Of a stretch of 64,000 nucleotides of DNA, positions 36,186-46,700 are shown in pieces. The DNA lies in NCBI RefSeq assembly GCF_002811945.1, contig NZ_NPDX01000001.1, forward strand, positions 682,001-746,000, written 5' to 3'. The stretch's first letter is position 1. Every line of letters starts with the position of its first letter. Below the pieces are notes generated by a model. It was not told where the DNA came from. It searched no databases and saw nothing but the letters and a program-made list of their open reading frames with translations. The DNA comes from Leptospira harrisiae (GTDB taxonomy: Bacteria; Spirochaetota; Leptospiria; Leptospirales; Leptospiraceae). Position numbers and translations under genes: made by a program.

Positions 36186-37433
36186 ATGAGACGATTTCCT
36201 TTTTTAGCTTATCTTGGTCCTGGTCTACTATATGCCGGTGCCGCCGTTGGTGTTTCGCATCTTGTGCAATCAACTCGAGCCGGTGCAGTGTATGGATATG
36301 GATTACTTTTCGTTGTCCTATTTGCAAATTTAATCAAATATCCTTTTTTTGTTGTCGGCACCAAATATACAATTGTTACCGGTAAATCATTGTTAGATGG
36401 GTATGAGGCTTTAGGTAGACTACCTATTTGGATCTTTTTTTTAATCTCCGTTGGTACGATGTGTATCATTGTTGCCACAGTAACGCTTGTCACATCTGGA
36501 CTTTTTTCCAATCTTCTTGGGATTTCTATGGAACCTTGGTTACTTTGTTCTATGATTCTAATCTTCTGTTTTCTTTTGCTTGCAATAGGAAAATTTGCAG
36601 CTTTGGACGGTCTTATGAAATGGATAGTGGTTTTGTTAACCATTTCAACCATCGTTGCCATGGTCCTTTCCTTTTATGCAGGGATACCTAAGTTGGAAAC
36701 GGCAGGAAAAACATTTTCAATTTCGAATCTTGGAGATGTTGCTTTCCTGATTGCACTTATGGGATGGATGCCAATTCCGATAGAAGCAGCTGTATGGCAG
36801 TCGGATTGGACACTCGCAAAAAAAACTCCTGATGGCAAACTGCCTCCAATGAAATATGCGATGTTAGATTTTAACATCGGTTATATTGGGACTACCTTGC
36901 TTGCGGTTTGTTTTTTGGCTCTGGGTGCAAACATGATGTACAATACAGGAGCCGAGTTTTCTTCTCAAGCAGTTAGTTTTGCATCTGAACTTGTAAAATT
37001 ATACACAACAGCTATTGGTTCTTGGTCTTATCCTATCATCTTAATCGCTGCTTTTTTTACAATGTTCTCCACAACATTAACTTGTTTTGATGCTTATCCT
37101 CGGGTTGTTTCTAATGCAAGTCGTCGACTATTCAAACCATTTGCAAAAATTCCGACAGAAAAATTGTATTGGTATTGGATCCTTTTCGTGGGAGTGGGTT
37201 CAGTTCTAATTTTACTTTTTTTTAGAACTAATATGAAGAGTTTGGTGGATTTTGCTACTACCGTATCTTTTCTGAATGCACCTGTTCTTGCTCTCATTCA
37301 CCATTTGATATTATTTGGAAAAGAAATTCCAAAAGAACAAAGGCCAAAACCTTGGATGAATTTACTTTCTTGGTTTGGAATTTTGTTTTTGTTTGGTTTT
37401 TCTATTTATTATATCAATATTACTTTTCTTTAA
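36186..37433 (+). CDS. divergent Nramp-like metal ion transporter
   Basis: The 415-residue protein has about eleven membrane spans and the Nramp fold pattern: LAYLGPGLLYAGAAVGVSHLVQS in the first span, and LMGWMPIPIEAAVWQSDWT in the sixth. Canonical Nramp proteins have DPGN and MPH at these sites to bind Mn2+ or Fe2+. Here GVSH and MPIP replace them. It may carry another ion, such as Mg2+, or another solute. The ATG at 36186 is preferred over a TTG three codons earlier. Three bases separate it from the nhaC-like gene. Confidence 0.8.
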   Translation: MRRFPFLAYLGPGLLYAGAAVGVSHLVQSTRAGAVYGYGLLFVVLFANLIKYPFFVVGTKYTIVTGKSLLDGYEALGRLPIWIFFLISVGTMCIIVATVTLVTSGLFSNLLGISMEPWLLCSMILIFCFLLLAIGKFAALDGLMKWIVVLLTISTIVAMVLSFYAGIPKLETAGKTFSISNLGDVAFLIALMGWMPIPIEAAVWQSDWTLAKKTPDGKLPPMKYAMLDFNIGYIGTTLLAVCFLALGANMMYNTGAEFSSQAVSFASELVKLYTTAIGSWSYPIILIAAFFTMFSTTLTCFDAYPRVVSNASRRLFKPFAKIPTEKLYWYWILFVGVGSVLILLFFRTNMKSLVDFATTVSFLNAPVLALIHHLILFGKEIPKEQRPKPWMNLLSWFGILFLFGFSIYYINITFL

Positions 37434-37436
37434 AGT

Positions 37437-38813
37437 ATGGAGAGAGAAAAATCGCACTCAATATTTTTCTCTCTTTCTCCACTTCTTTATTTAATACTTT
37501 CGATTCTATTTTTTCGATTTGTATGGATTCTACCGTACCCGCATCCTCTGGCTTTATTTGTAGCCGGGCTTTTTGCGTTTTTACAGAGAAGAACACGTAA
37601 ATCTGTATTTTTAAAATCATCGTTTCGCAAAAATTTTTTCTCAGTATTGCCAGCAATGGAAATCCTTTTTTTTGTGGGGATGCTCATTGCCTCTTGGGCT
37701 TATTCGGGAGTGCTTGTGACGATGATTCATGCAGGAATTTTATTTCTCCAGCCCGATTATTTTTTACCTTCTTTGGCTATTGTTTCTGCAATTGCTGCCA
37801 TGGTGTCCGGTTCTTCTTGGACCACTGCTGGTACGTTAGGTGTTGCGCTGATGGGTGTAGCTGAGGTAATTTCGTTTCCAGAGACAATGGCTGCTGGCGC
37901 CATTGTTTCCGGTTGTTACTTTGGGGACAAGTTATCCCCGCTTTCTGACACAACCAATTTGGCCTCAAGTTTAACGCACGTTCCAATCTGGAAACATATA
38001 CAACATATGTTAAAAACCACTTGTATCAGTTTTGGAGTTGCTATCTTAGGTTTTTACATTTTGAATCTTTATGTTTTGGATTCACACCAAAATACCAATT
38101 TAACTTTAAAGTCAGGTGTAATTTTTTCTGAACCAAATTCCAGTATTTCTTGGATCAAGTTGATTCCGGTAATATTAGTTTTTGGGTCCTCATTTTTTAA
38201 ATTGCATATCAGAATATCATTGTTACTCGGTATTGTTTCAGCGATAGGTTTTAGTTTTACTGAACGTGGGATACAATTTCATATTTTGGAAACATTGGTC
38301 TTCGGATTCGAATCGAAAACTGGAAACGCAGTATTGGATCGATTTTTAAGTGGAGGCGGGATTGTTGCCATTCTCCCAACGGAAATTTTGATACTTGCGG
38401 CTGTTTGGTTTGGTGCGGTCGTGGAAGGTTATGGTTATTTAAATGAAATCTTAATCCAAATTAAGGTTTGGGCAAAAGATAAATGGGATATACTTCTTTC
38501 TACTATGGGAACATCGTTCTTATTGAATTTGGTGACAGCAGACCAATACTTATCATTGGTGATTCCTGCTCGTGCCTTTCGTAGTTTAGCTGAAGAAAAT
38601 TCCATTCCGGAAAAAGACATCTCACGTTCGTTAGAAGATTCAGGTACCATCACATCTCCCCTGATTCCTTGGAACAGTTGTGGGGCATTTATGTCTACTT
38701 CACTTGGAGTTTCGGTAATGTCTTTTTTCCCATTTGTTTTTTTTAATTTATTTCATGTGATACTTTCAGTATCACTTCTGTTAATCGCAAAAAATAAATC
38801 TAAAAGTTCGTAG
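37437..38813 (+). CDS. nhaC: NhaC-family Na+/H+ antiporter
   Basis: The 458-residue protein has about eleven spans and the family motifs SGSSWTTAGTLGVALMGV (residues about 123-140), GAIVSGCYFGDKLSPLSDTTNLASS (about 153-177) and SLEDSGTITSPLIPWNSCGAFMS near the end. NhaC exchanges Na+ for H+ at the inner membrane. It starts three bases after the Nramp-like gene, so both are probably on one transcript. Confidence 0.9.
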   Translation: MEREKSHSIFFSLSPLLYLILSILFFRFVWILPYPHPLALFVAGLFAFLQRRTRKSVFLKSSFRKNFFSVLPAMEILFFVGMLIASWAYSGVLVTMIHAGILFLQPDYFLPSLAIVSAIAAMVSGSSWTTAGTLGVALMGVAEVISFPETMAAGAIVSGCYFGDKLSPLSDTTNLASSLTHVPIWKHIQHMLKTTCISFGVAILGFYILNLYVLDSHQNTNLTLKSGVIFSEPNSSISWIKLIPVILVFGSSFFKLHIRISLLLGIVSAIGFSFTERGIQFHILETLVFGFESKTGNAVLDRFLSGGGIVAILPTEILILAAVWFGAVVEGYGYLNEILIQIKVWAKDKWDILLSTMGTSFLLNLVTADQYLSLVIPARAFRSLAEENSIPEKDISRSLEDSGTITSPLIPWNSCGAFMSTSLGVSVMSFFPFVFFNLFHVILSVSLLLIAKNKSKSS

Positions 38814-38861
38814 TTGAACAAACCAAGTTCATATAACGGGAGATAAACTCTTAATATGAAT

Positions 38862-38867
38862 TATAAT
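38862..38867 (+). promoter_or_regulatory. candidate -10 element upstream of sigma-like gene
   Basis: A consensus TATAAT lies 40 bp before the sigma-like gene start, in the only long gap (94 nt) between nhaC and this gene. No good -35 hexamer is 16-18 bases upstream (the region is GGAGAT). Confidence 0.35.
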
Positions 38868-38907
38868 AGGGTTTCTTTCTTAAGTAGATTATTTATAAAT
38901 TCCATCC

Positions 38908-39726
38908 ATGTTACCAAGAATACTAGATGAAAAAATTTTACCTTTGATTGAAGAAGCAAGATCCAATCATGATTTAAATATAGTAAAAACTCAATTGCCC
39001 ATCTGGATGGTGGATCGGTTGGCAAAAAAAAGGAAAATTACGGAAGATGAAAGTTCGGAGATGGTTGTCACTATCTTGGAAGTATTCACAAAAATGTGGG
39101 CGCTTAGTTTAAACTACCATATAACCAATGTTCTCGGCTTTTTTGTTACTTATGCCTTTAATCAGTATCGAAACAGGTTTCGTCGAACCGAAATATCTGA
39201 ATCAGGTGAACTATATTTACAATTATGGAACTATGATTTGCCCGCAAATGAGGAGCATCCTATTGAGTTTTTGGATTTAGAAAATCCACTCAAGCTAGAA
39301 TTGGAAAAATTGCCTACACTAACAGCTTTAGTGTTGTCCTTACAGTTTGATTTGCCAATGAAACAGAACTTAAAACAGCTCCTTCTCTGGAAGATACGTG
39401 AATCAAATCAAAACATCGATACATTTTATCGGGAGCTAGAAGAGAAACGATTGCGACAACGCCAAATTTTAGCCCGACTTTCGGGAATGATTACCAGATA
39501 TACGCGTAAACTGTATGAAGCAACGGATCCAAATCGGCGAAAATGGTATCTCAAACAAAAGAAACTCTGGATTTTACGACGTTCAAAAACCATCGATCGC
39601 AGTTTTCTTTCTGAACGAGAGATTGCAAAGCTCTTAGGAATTTCCAGAAAGGCAGTTCGCAATCATTTGTCACAGGGAAAACATCAACTTCGAAGGGCTG
39701 GCAAAGATTTATTGTACTATGCATAA
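38908..39726 (+). CDS. sigma-70-like factor, divergent
   Basis: The 272-residue protein ends with a region 4-type helix-turn-helix: FLSEREIAKLLGISRKAVRNHLSQGKHQLRRAG (about residues 233-265), as in sigma factors. The N-terminal half has a helical part with YAFNQYRNRFRRTE that could be region 2. Region 2 is not typical, so it may be a distant sigma factor or a DNA-binding protein that only shares the C-terminal fold. A STAS protein follows, which fits partner-switching control. The start has no clear ribosome site. Confidence 0.65.
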   Translation: MLPRILDEKILPLIEEARSNHDLNIVKTQLPIWMVDRLAKKRKITEDESSEMVVTILEVFTKMWALSLNYHITNVLGFFVTYAFNQYRNRFRRTEISESGELYLQLWNYDLPANEEHPIEFLDLENPLKLELEKLPTLTALVLSLQFDLPMKQNLKQLLLWKIRESNQNIDTFYRELEEKRLRQRQILARLSGMITRYTRKLYEATDPNRRKWYLKQKKLWILRRSKTIDRSFLSEREIAKLLGISRKAVRNHLSQGKHQLRRAGKDLLYYA

Positions 39727-39763
39727 AAATTTGCTTTACATTCAGCAAAATCAAAGGATTTTA

Positions 39764-39793
39764 ATGGCAACACCACCTTCCGAAGGGTTATGA
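39764..39793 (+). CDS. nine-codon leader ORF coupled to STAS gene
   Basis: AAAGGA (39753-39758) sits five bases before an ATG that encodes MATPPSEGL and a TGA overlapping the STAS start as ATGA. The STAS ATG itself has only AAGGG two bases away. This suggests translation of the STAS gene by coupling or reinitiation. It could be chance. Confidence 0.4.
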   Translation: MATPPSEGL

Positions 39794-40131
39794 AAATCAA
39801 AGTTACTAGTAAAAACGACGTGCACATCATTAAAATTGAAGGTGCCATCAAAGCCGGAAATGAGTTCGAGCTATCTGAAAAGATTGAACAGTACATCAAA
39901 AAAGGCCAAGTCCCTAAGTTTATAATAGATTTGAAAAAGGTTCCTTTCATCAACTCCGCTGGATTAGGGACATTTTTAAATATTTATAAACACATCGACG
40001 GCCTGAATGGTAGACTTGTATTTGCGAACTTAAATTCCGATATCGAGAACCTAATGGAAATCACAAAACTTTCTAGCGTTTTCGAGATTTATAAAACTCT
40101 GGAAGAGGCTGAAGACTCCTTCGAATATTAA
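39790..40131 (+). CDS. STAS-domain anti-sigma factor antagonist
   Basis: The 113-residue protein is a single STAS domain: IIKIEGAIKAGNEFELSEKI, FIIDLKKVPFINSAGLGTFLNIYK, then LVFANLNSDIENLMEITKL. Ser in INSAGLG is the usual phosphorylation site. Dephosphorylated antagonists bind an anti-sigma kinase and free a sigma factor. The upstream sigma-like gene is a natural partner, but no anti-sigma kinase gene lies here. Confidence 0.9.
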   Translation: MKIKVTSKNDVHIIKIEGAIKAGNEFELSEKIEQYIKKGQVPKFIIDLKKVPFINSAGLGTFLNIYKHIDGLNGRLVFANLNSDIENLMEITKLSSVFEIYKTLEEAEDSFEY

Positions 40132-40152
40132 TCGCAAGAGGCGATTCTACTA

Positions 40153-43100
40153 ATGAATCCAATCCTGAAGGTAAGTTTAGGAATCGCCAAAACAAAAATC
40201 TTTCGTGGACTTTTTGTCCTTTTTCTATTCTATAAATCTCTTTTTAACGCTTTCACAGCAGACCTGCTTGTACCTAAATTAGTCTCTCATTTTACTATGG
40301 GTCGAATGGAGGGAAACTTTCATACGTTCTCCCTTTTTTTCGGGATTGAGATAGAAAACTTCCGACTCTACCCGGGCATTCCATTTGAAAACACACCGAT
40401 GGTGGAAGCCAAACAACTTCGCCTTCGTTATAACCTTCCTCTTTTGGTTTTTGGAAAACTTAAAATTTCTGAAATTGGACTGCAGGCTGGAAAAATTCAA
40501 ATCGAAGAAAATATGGGAAGGTGGAACTTTCTTTCTTTCTTAAAACAAAACAAAACGGATACACCGGAGCCAGTACCAGAACCAAAAACACCACTTACTG
40601 AACTCAAAACCTATCTTCCGTTACAGGTAAGTGTTTACATCAATTTAGATGCCATTGAATTTCAATTGAAACGAGACACAGGTTCCTTACATTTTTTCTC
40701 CGCTCAAGATCTTTCTTTGCAGACGGAATTGGAAACAAACAGATTCACTTCCATTCCATTCGATTTCTCTGCCCTCAATCAAATTGATCATGTACTTATT
40801 TCTCTCAATGCATCCAAACCAATCCCACTAGACTTAGATTCAAAAGAGTTGCGATGGAAACAAACCATTCCGCTGTCTATGCGATTTGAATGGGATAGAA
40901 CTGTATCTCCTGAAATGTTTTTGTTCACAACGGACATTGGGAAGGATGATCTCTTACTGGAAGTTAGAAAAAAACCAGTCCAATTAGGTTTACGTCTGTT
41001 ATCTGACATACATTACGATAATCAATTGGATTCGGTTAGTATCAACCAGTTAGATCTAAAAGTGCTTGGGCAATCCTGGCTCAGTTTTTCGGGTTCCATT
41101 CAAGATGTATCAAAGGAAAAACCGAAAGTAAATATCACAGTTGGAAAATCAAATATACAACTTACACAGCTGCAACGTTCGCTTAATCAGCTATCAGGAA
41201 TTATTCCAGATATAAATTTATCAGGTGATCTATCTCTTGAAGGTACAGGCATTCGTGGTGATTGGCAAAATGCGGAAGCGAATCTAAAACTAAAAGCAAA
41301 TCAGTTGTTTTTGAAAATGGGAAAATCCAAAGTGCATTCGATTCCAACTGCTTTGATTGATATAGTATCTCAAGTTAGTTTTGCCGATATAAAATCACAA
41401 ACTGCTGGGAAACCTTTCCCTTATATCAAAACAATTATGATTTCACCTTCTCATATCGATTACAATGGAGCTTCGTTATCGCTGTTTGGTGACTATTCAG
41501 AACAAAAAGGACTCAATTTTCGAATTAATGCAGATAAACTTCAGTTAGGTGAGTATGTAACTAATCTTGGTGGAAAACTAAAAACAGAAATTGGGATTAT
41601 TGGTGAATCGTTTGCGACTGTTTCGGTCCAAATGAATGCAAAAATTGACGGCTTTCGGTATCAATTGGATCGTTCTATTTCTCCTTCTTCTTTATTTGGC
41701 CTCAGTTTAAATGCGTTATTACTTTTCGATCGTCCTTTTGGATTATCGGAAATTAAAATTTCTGACCTAAAACTTGATCAAAAAACCATGACGGGTAACA
41801 AAGCCATGGAGTTAGACTTAAAGGGAAGTGTACAACTTGGTTCAAATCTCACTGCAAGTCTATATCCGCTGGGTTTGAATGTTCATACGTCCAATCTTTT
41901 GTTAGTTCTTCCTTTGGTTTTAAAGGAAAAACTTTCACCTCTCCAAAACTTGTTAGGAAATCATCCCAAATTAAAGCTGAATGCTCGTTATTTAGCATCT
42001 GGAAATTCAAAACAAATCAAAGCCGATCTTGGAGCGGAACTTCCCGGATTGGAAATGAAAGATTTGAAAATGGTAACAGACCTTTCTATTTCTGGGAATG
42101 AGATAAACGAAATTGTTATTCGAACGTTAAAAATGAATGCTTTTGGTGGTATTTTTAATTTAGCAGCTAGTGGAAAGTTATATAAAAATGGCAAACCAAA
42201 ACCACCGTTAGGTCCATATTTCGGGAATTTAAATTTATCCTTCGGACTTGTTTCTGCAACAAAAGAATATTTGGCGAAAGGTCTTAGTTTCCAAGGTGAT
42301 TTGGGGTTAAATTTAAAAATTCAAGATTATGATATCACGGGTGAGTTACATTCTAAAGTCCCAGTGATTGCTTATAATAATCAAAGATGCCCTGGCGAAC
42401 AGTGCCAAGCCTATCTTTTGGAAGATGTGATCGCGAAAATTCCAATTGAACATAACCTAGCACGTAATGTTGAAGATAGTTTGATCGTTGGTGATAAATC
42501 AATATTTATAAAAAACTATGGAAGGAACCAACCATCCAACCTAACAATAGGACATGTTCTTGGAACCCATCCGAGTATCCCTAATTTACCTTTTGAATAT
42601 GTGAAGCGGCAAAAGGAAGGACCGGGACTTACGGCATCGATAGAATACAAAGAAAACTATGCAAACATTGAATCTTTAAGATCATATTCTTTGGATGGAT
42701 TGGTTCTTGGGAAAAATATGGTTTTTAATTTAGGAAATTTGGATCCTAAATCAATGGAATTTCGTGGGAACTTTCTGATTCGAGACATTGATTTAAAACA
42801 ATTGATGGCTCCCAAGGTTCGCGATAAGATTGATGATGGAAAATTAAAAGCAGACTTGAATATTTCCGTAAGAGATTTGAGTGAACCTGTTGCTAATTTA
42901 GATTTGTTTTTTTCTATTTTTCAAATCGGCCGTGATTTTGGTAAAAGTGCCTTAAATGTTATTTCTCCTCAAAATTTCATTATTGATCGAATTACAGATA
43001 GTTATACGATCAACAAAATTGATATATCCCTATCGAAGGGATTAGTTTATGCAGATGTATATTTTAATCGATCGTTGTTGTCTTTGTTAGTGAATTTAGA

Positions 43101-43185
43101 AGATGGTAAAATTTCTCAGCAAAGAATGCCTCTAGCAAATTTTTTAAAACGAGCTCAAAGCGAAATCCAAACATACCAAGAGTGA
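40153..43185 (+). CDS. AsmA/YdbH-like inter-membrane transport protein
   Basis: The 1010-residue protein has one N-terminal membrane anchor (FRGLFVLFLFYKSLFNAF). It then has a chorein/AsmA-like start (FSLFFGIEIENFRLYPGIPFENTPMVEAKQLRLRYNL, residues about 58-95) and a long series of short beta strands to the end, as in AsmA, TamB, YhdP and YdbH. Those proteins form a hydrophobic groove across the periplasm for phospholipid flow to the outer membrane. The next gene carries DUF1318 (YdbL-like), the same neighbour as E. coli ydbH, which supports the YdbH assignment. Two cysteines occur at CPGEQC (about 753-758). It lies 21 nt after the STAS gene. Confidence 0.75.
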   Translation: MNPILKVSLGIAKTKIFRGLFVLFLFYKSLFNAFTADLLVPKLVSHFTMGRMEGNFHTFSLFFGIEIENFRLYPGIPFENTPMVEAKQLRLRYNLPLLVFGKLKISEIGLQAGKIQIEENMGRWNFLSFLKQNKTDTPEPVPEPKTPLTELKTYLPLQVSVYINLDAIEFQLKRDTGSLHFFSAQDLSLQTELETNRFTSIPFDFSALNQIDHVLISLNASKPIPLDLDSKELRWKQTIPLSMRFEWDRTVSPEMFLFTTDIGKDDLLLEVRKKPVQLGLRLLSDIHYDNQLDSVSINQLDLKVLGQSWLSFSGSIQDVSKEKPKVNITVGKSNIQLTQLQRSLNQLSGIIPDINLSGDLSLEGTGIRGDWQNAEANLKLKANQLFLKMGKSKVHSIPTALIDIVSQVSFADIKSQTAGKPFPYIKTIMISPSHIDYNGASLSLFGDYSEQKGLNFRINADKLQLGEYVTNLGGKLKTEIGIIGESFATVSVQMNAKIDGFRYQLDRSISPSSLFGLSLNALLLFDRPFGLSEIKISDLKLDQKTMTGNKAMELDLKGSVQLGSNLTASLYPLGLNVHTSNLLLVLPLVLKEKLSPLQNLLGNHPKLKLNARYLASGNSKQIKADLGAELPGLEMKDLKMVTDLSISGNEINEIVIRTLKMNAFGGIFNLAASGKLYKNGKPKPPLGPYFGNLNLSFGLVSATKEYLAKGLSFQGDLGLNLKIQDYDITGELHSKVPVIAYNNQRCPGEQCQAYLLEDVIAKIPIEHNLARNVEDSLIVGDKSIFIKNYGRNQPSNLTIGHVLGTHPSIPNLPFEYVKRQKEGPGLTASIEYKENYANIESLRSYSLDGLVLGKNMVFNLGNLDPKSMEFRGNFLIRDIDLKQLMAPKVRDKIDDGKLKADLNISVRDLSEPVANLDLFFSIFQIGRDFGKSALNVISPQNFIIDRITDSYTINKIDISLSKGLVYADVYFNRSLLSLLVNLEDGKISQQRMPLANFLKRAQSEIQTYQE

Positions 43186-43192
43186 GGTATTT

Positions 43193-43780
43193 ATGAAACG
43201 TCTTATTTTTTTATCCCTAATGTTGGGATGTAAATCCATCTTAAACCTAAAAGTTCCTCCAATCACAATCACTAATGCGCAAACAGCGGCCGAAAAACAA
43301 ATGGTAGGTGAAGATCGAGAGTTAGAGAAAGATGGTTGGATGATTGCTTCTATTCAATCATCGTCAAATGGCCGATCCAATCGTGAAAAATTAGCTGCAG
43401 AAGATTTAGATCCAGAGATAAAGGCTCATCGTGTACGATTAAACTATTTAACACCAGAATTAAAAAGGTACAAAATGCACGGTATTGTGGGGGAGACTCC
43501 ATCTGGTTTAGTTAAGCTAAATCCTCTAGCAATTGGGTTACCAAGTTATTCTCAGTATGAGATTCCTGCAAAACGAAAACGTGTTGAAGATGTGATTTTG
43601 TTTTTAAATGAATCAAGAAAAGTCATTTGGGAAAAAGAAGTTTTTACTCAGAAGAAAAAAGGGAAAAAGGACGACGAGTTAGTTCAATTCAAACAATCTT
43701 TAATTGACGAATATTATCAATCTGTTTCGGCAGGAGAATATTATGAAACAACAAGTGGTAGATGGGAGAAATTCCAATGA
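43193..43780 (+). CDS. lipoprotein, YnbE-like start joined to YdbL/DUF1318
   Basis: The 195-residue precursor has a lipobox, SLMLGC at residue 13. The mature start CKSILNLKVPPITIT resembles the start of E. coli YnbE, a small outer-membrane lipoprotein that docks to YdbH. The rest matches DUF1318: TAAEKQMVGEDRELEKDGWMIASI, the HGIVGETPSGLVKLNP segment (YdbL has GLVGETLSGYLAP) and a final GEYYETTSGRWEKF (YdbL has GEYVQGINGKWLR). It starts 7 nt after the YdbH-like gene and overlaps the next gene by 4 nt. The comparisons come from memory of the E. coli proteins. Confidence 0.75.
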   Translation: MKRLIFLSLMLGCKSILNLKVPPITITNAQTAAEKQMVGEDRELEKDGWMIASIQSSSNGRSNREKLAAEDLDPEIKAHRVRLNYLTPELKRYKMHGIVGETPSGLVKLNPLAIGLPSYSQYEIPAKRKRVEDVILFLNESRKVIWEKEVFTQKKKGKKDDELVQFKQSLIDEYYQSVSAGEYYETTSGRWEKFQ

Positions 43781-46700
43781 AACCTATTTTGCGGTTTCCA
43801 GTATATTTAATTTTCCTCTTCTCATTTCTTTTTTCAAATTGTGTATTGTTTCAAAAAAATGTTAAAATGACGAATGTCGATTTTGATTATTCGGCAATTT
43901 CAAAAAACTATTTTTCACCTACCCAATCGAAACCTTTTCCACTAACAGTTCAGAGAGGAAACAATTTATACAGCTCAACTACGAATGATGGTAGGTATTT
44001 ATTTTATGCAACTGATCAAAAGGGAAACTTTGATATTTGGTTTCGCGATTTAAAAAGCTCCATCGTAGTCCCTGTGACTAATCACCCATTCTCTGAATCA
44101 AAACCTTCAATTTCACCTAATGGAAAGTATCTTGTATTTGTATCTGAAGAGTTTGACTCAGAAGGTGATTTGATGTTGCTGCCGATGGACATAGAGGAAT
44201 GGACTCATGAACTACTAAAAGGAAATCGTTTTATTAGTGATGATTTTATTCAACTTACCAACAAACCAAACAAAAATGGTGAATATTCCAAAGGTGTAAT
44301 TGATACTGATCCTGTTTGGTCCCCTGATGGGAAAATCATATATTTTGTTTCTGACCGTTTCACTCCCGGTTTACCAAATCTTTGTGCTATCAAATTAGAA
44401 AATCAAAATCAAATAACACAAATTACAACTCAAGGTGCAACTTCTCCTTATGTTTCTGCGGATGGAAATAGTATTTATTTTATCTCATATTTCGAAGATT
44501 CGAAAGGTGAGATTTATAGAATCAATTTACAAAATTCTGCAATCCAAAGGATGACCAATAATTTTTATTTGGACTTCTCTCCTACTGTTGATCCAAAATC
44601 CAAAAATCTATACTATGCTTCAATTCGTAAGGATACAAATCAGAATGGAAAATTGGATGAGCGTGATCATAGTATCCTTGTGATGAAAAATTTGCAAACG
44701 GGAGAGGAACGTGTTCTTTCTTCTGGTGAAACATCTAATTTTGACGTTCGTTACTCAAATTTTAATGGGGGTTCCATTCTTTTTTCTGCTTCTTATTTTA
44801 ATGCGATCAATATTTATTTTATTCCAGAAAACGGAGCCATCCCGAAGCAACCTAACATTCGTGAGCAGTACCAATACGCAAAAACATTTTCTGCAGGACA
44901 AAGTTTAGATTCTTACTTCTTAGCTTTAGATTCTGTTGAATTATTTTATTCCGATGATCCTTTGTTCCCAGTTTATTCTGCTAGAGTCGCCATTTTAAAA
45001 TACATATCGCTGATTCGTGTGGGTAAAAAAGAAGAAGCTCGAATTTTTTTTGATTCCTACCGTCAAAAATCTGCGTTGATCCAAAATCATTTCGCATTAT
45101 TTTTATTTCGATGGGAAGAATCGAAACAAAATAACAAAAAGTTCGATTTCCAAAATGAAATTCACGAGAACCATACATCGAAATGGAGTAAAGATGCACA
45201 AGCAATGTTGTATCATCTTTATGCAGATGAATTGGAGAAGGATAAAAAACTTTCCCTTGCTTTTGAAAATTTAAAACTTATCTACGAACGATTTCCAGAT
45301 TACCATCAAATTGATGAGATTAAGCGACGGTTAGGTGGATACGAGTTCCAGCCAAATTCTTTAAGATTGTCACAGTTATATAAGGAAATGATTTTTGGTT
45401 GGGAGCAGGAGAAAAAACGTTATTTATTGAATCCATCTCTTCCGTTTTCGAATGATCATAAAAGGGATCTTCGGTTCCTTTTGGAAGATGTGATTCAGAA
45501 AATTACTGAAAATCGAAATAGTGAGTCGGTTATTTCTTTTGTGGATACCTTACTTGTTGATCCTGAGGTAAACCAAATCCCGCAGTATTCAATGACTCTG
45601 AAATATCTGAAAGCAAAGTCATTATCAGACATTCGAAAATTTAACGAATCTAATGAAGTTTTGGATTCGATCATTCCTATTCCTATTCAAATTGACTTGG
45701 AACCTCCAGGCAAACCTTCTGTCTTTGAAACTCCTTCGTTTATTGCAGAATACAAAAGTCCTATTTTGTTACGTGCCAACTTGTTAAAGTATTACAACCA
45801 AAAATCAGCAGGAAATACTTCTGATGCACTACGTAACTTAAAAATATATTTAGAATTTTACGATCCAATTCTTGGTGTTGATTTGGGTGAAGAAGACATT
45901 CAGAGTGCCTTTTTCTATTTTGAGAATAAAGCGGTCGAATTTGAAAGGATTGGCGACTTACTTCAGTCATCGTTCCATTACTTTTTCAACAATCAAAACA
46001 TGTTTCTTGTTAAAACAAGAAATTTGTATTTAGATTCTTTATACAAAGAATATGCAATTTATTACCAACGTAAGATGGTTGATACAATCTTTTTATATGG
46101 GAAAAAAATCCGCGAAGAAGAAGAACGTGCTCTATTAAATCAACTGAATATCTTAAGTAAAGACAAACTGAACGTTGTTGGAAATATATCTGGCATTACA
46201 TCTTTACTTACCGATAATGAATTACTACGTGGTGTAGTTGATGTTAAAGATTTTGAAAAAATTGAAGTTCTTTCTGAGAAGGCACTTAGTTGGACTGAGT
46301 TATATTATAAACAAGCGGTTCCCCGTGCAAGGCCTTATTTGGACCTCGCTACTCTATATGGATATTCATATTATTTAATCAATAAATATGTAACTTTTGA
46401 GTCCTATTACTATTCCACTGGAACAATGACAGATGTTCGCAAAACAGAAATCCTAGAAAATTTTAAAAGAGCTGAATTGGAACTTCGTTGGATCATTTAC
46501 GCAGATCCTACACATTATGATGCTTACCAATTACTAGGGTGGTTGTATCAATATGTTGATTTGATTAAAATGCAGAAAAATCCAAATTCGGGAGAAGTTG
46601 ATTCTGAAGTTTATGAGGCACTTTATAAAAAATATTTTCCTGATAAAAACTTGGAAGCTAATATTGAGCTTTATAATCAGATTTTAGTATTTTTAGGCGA

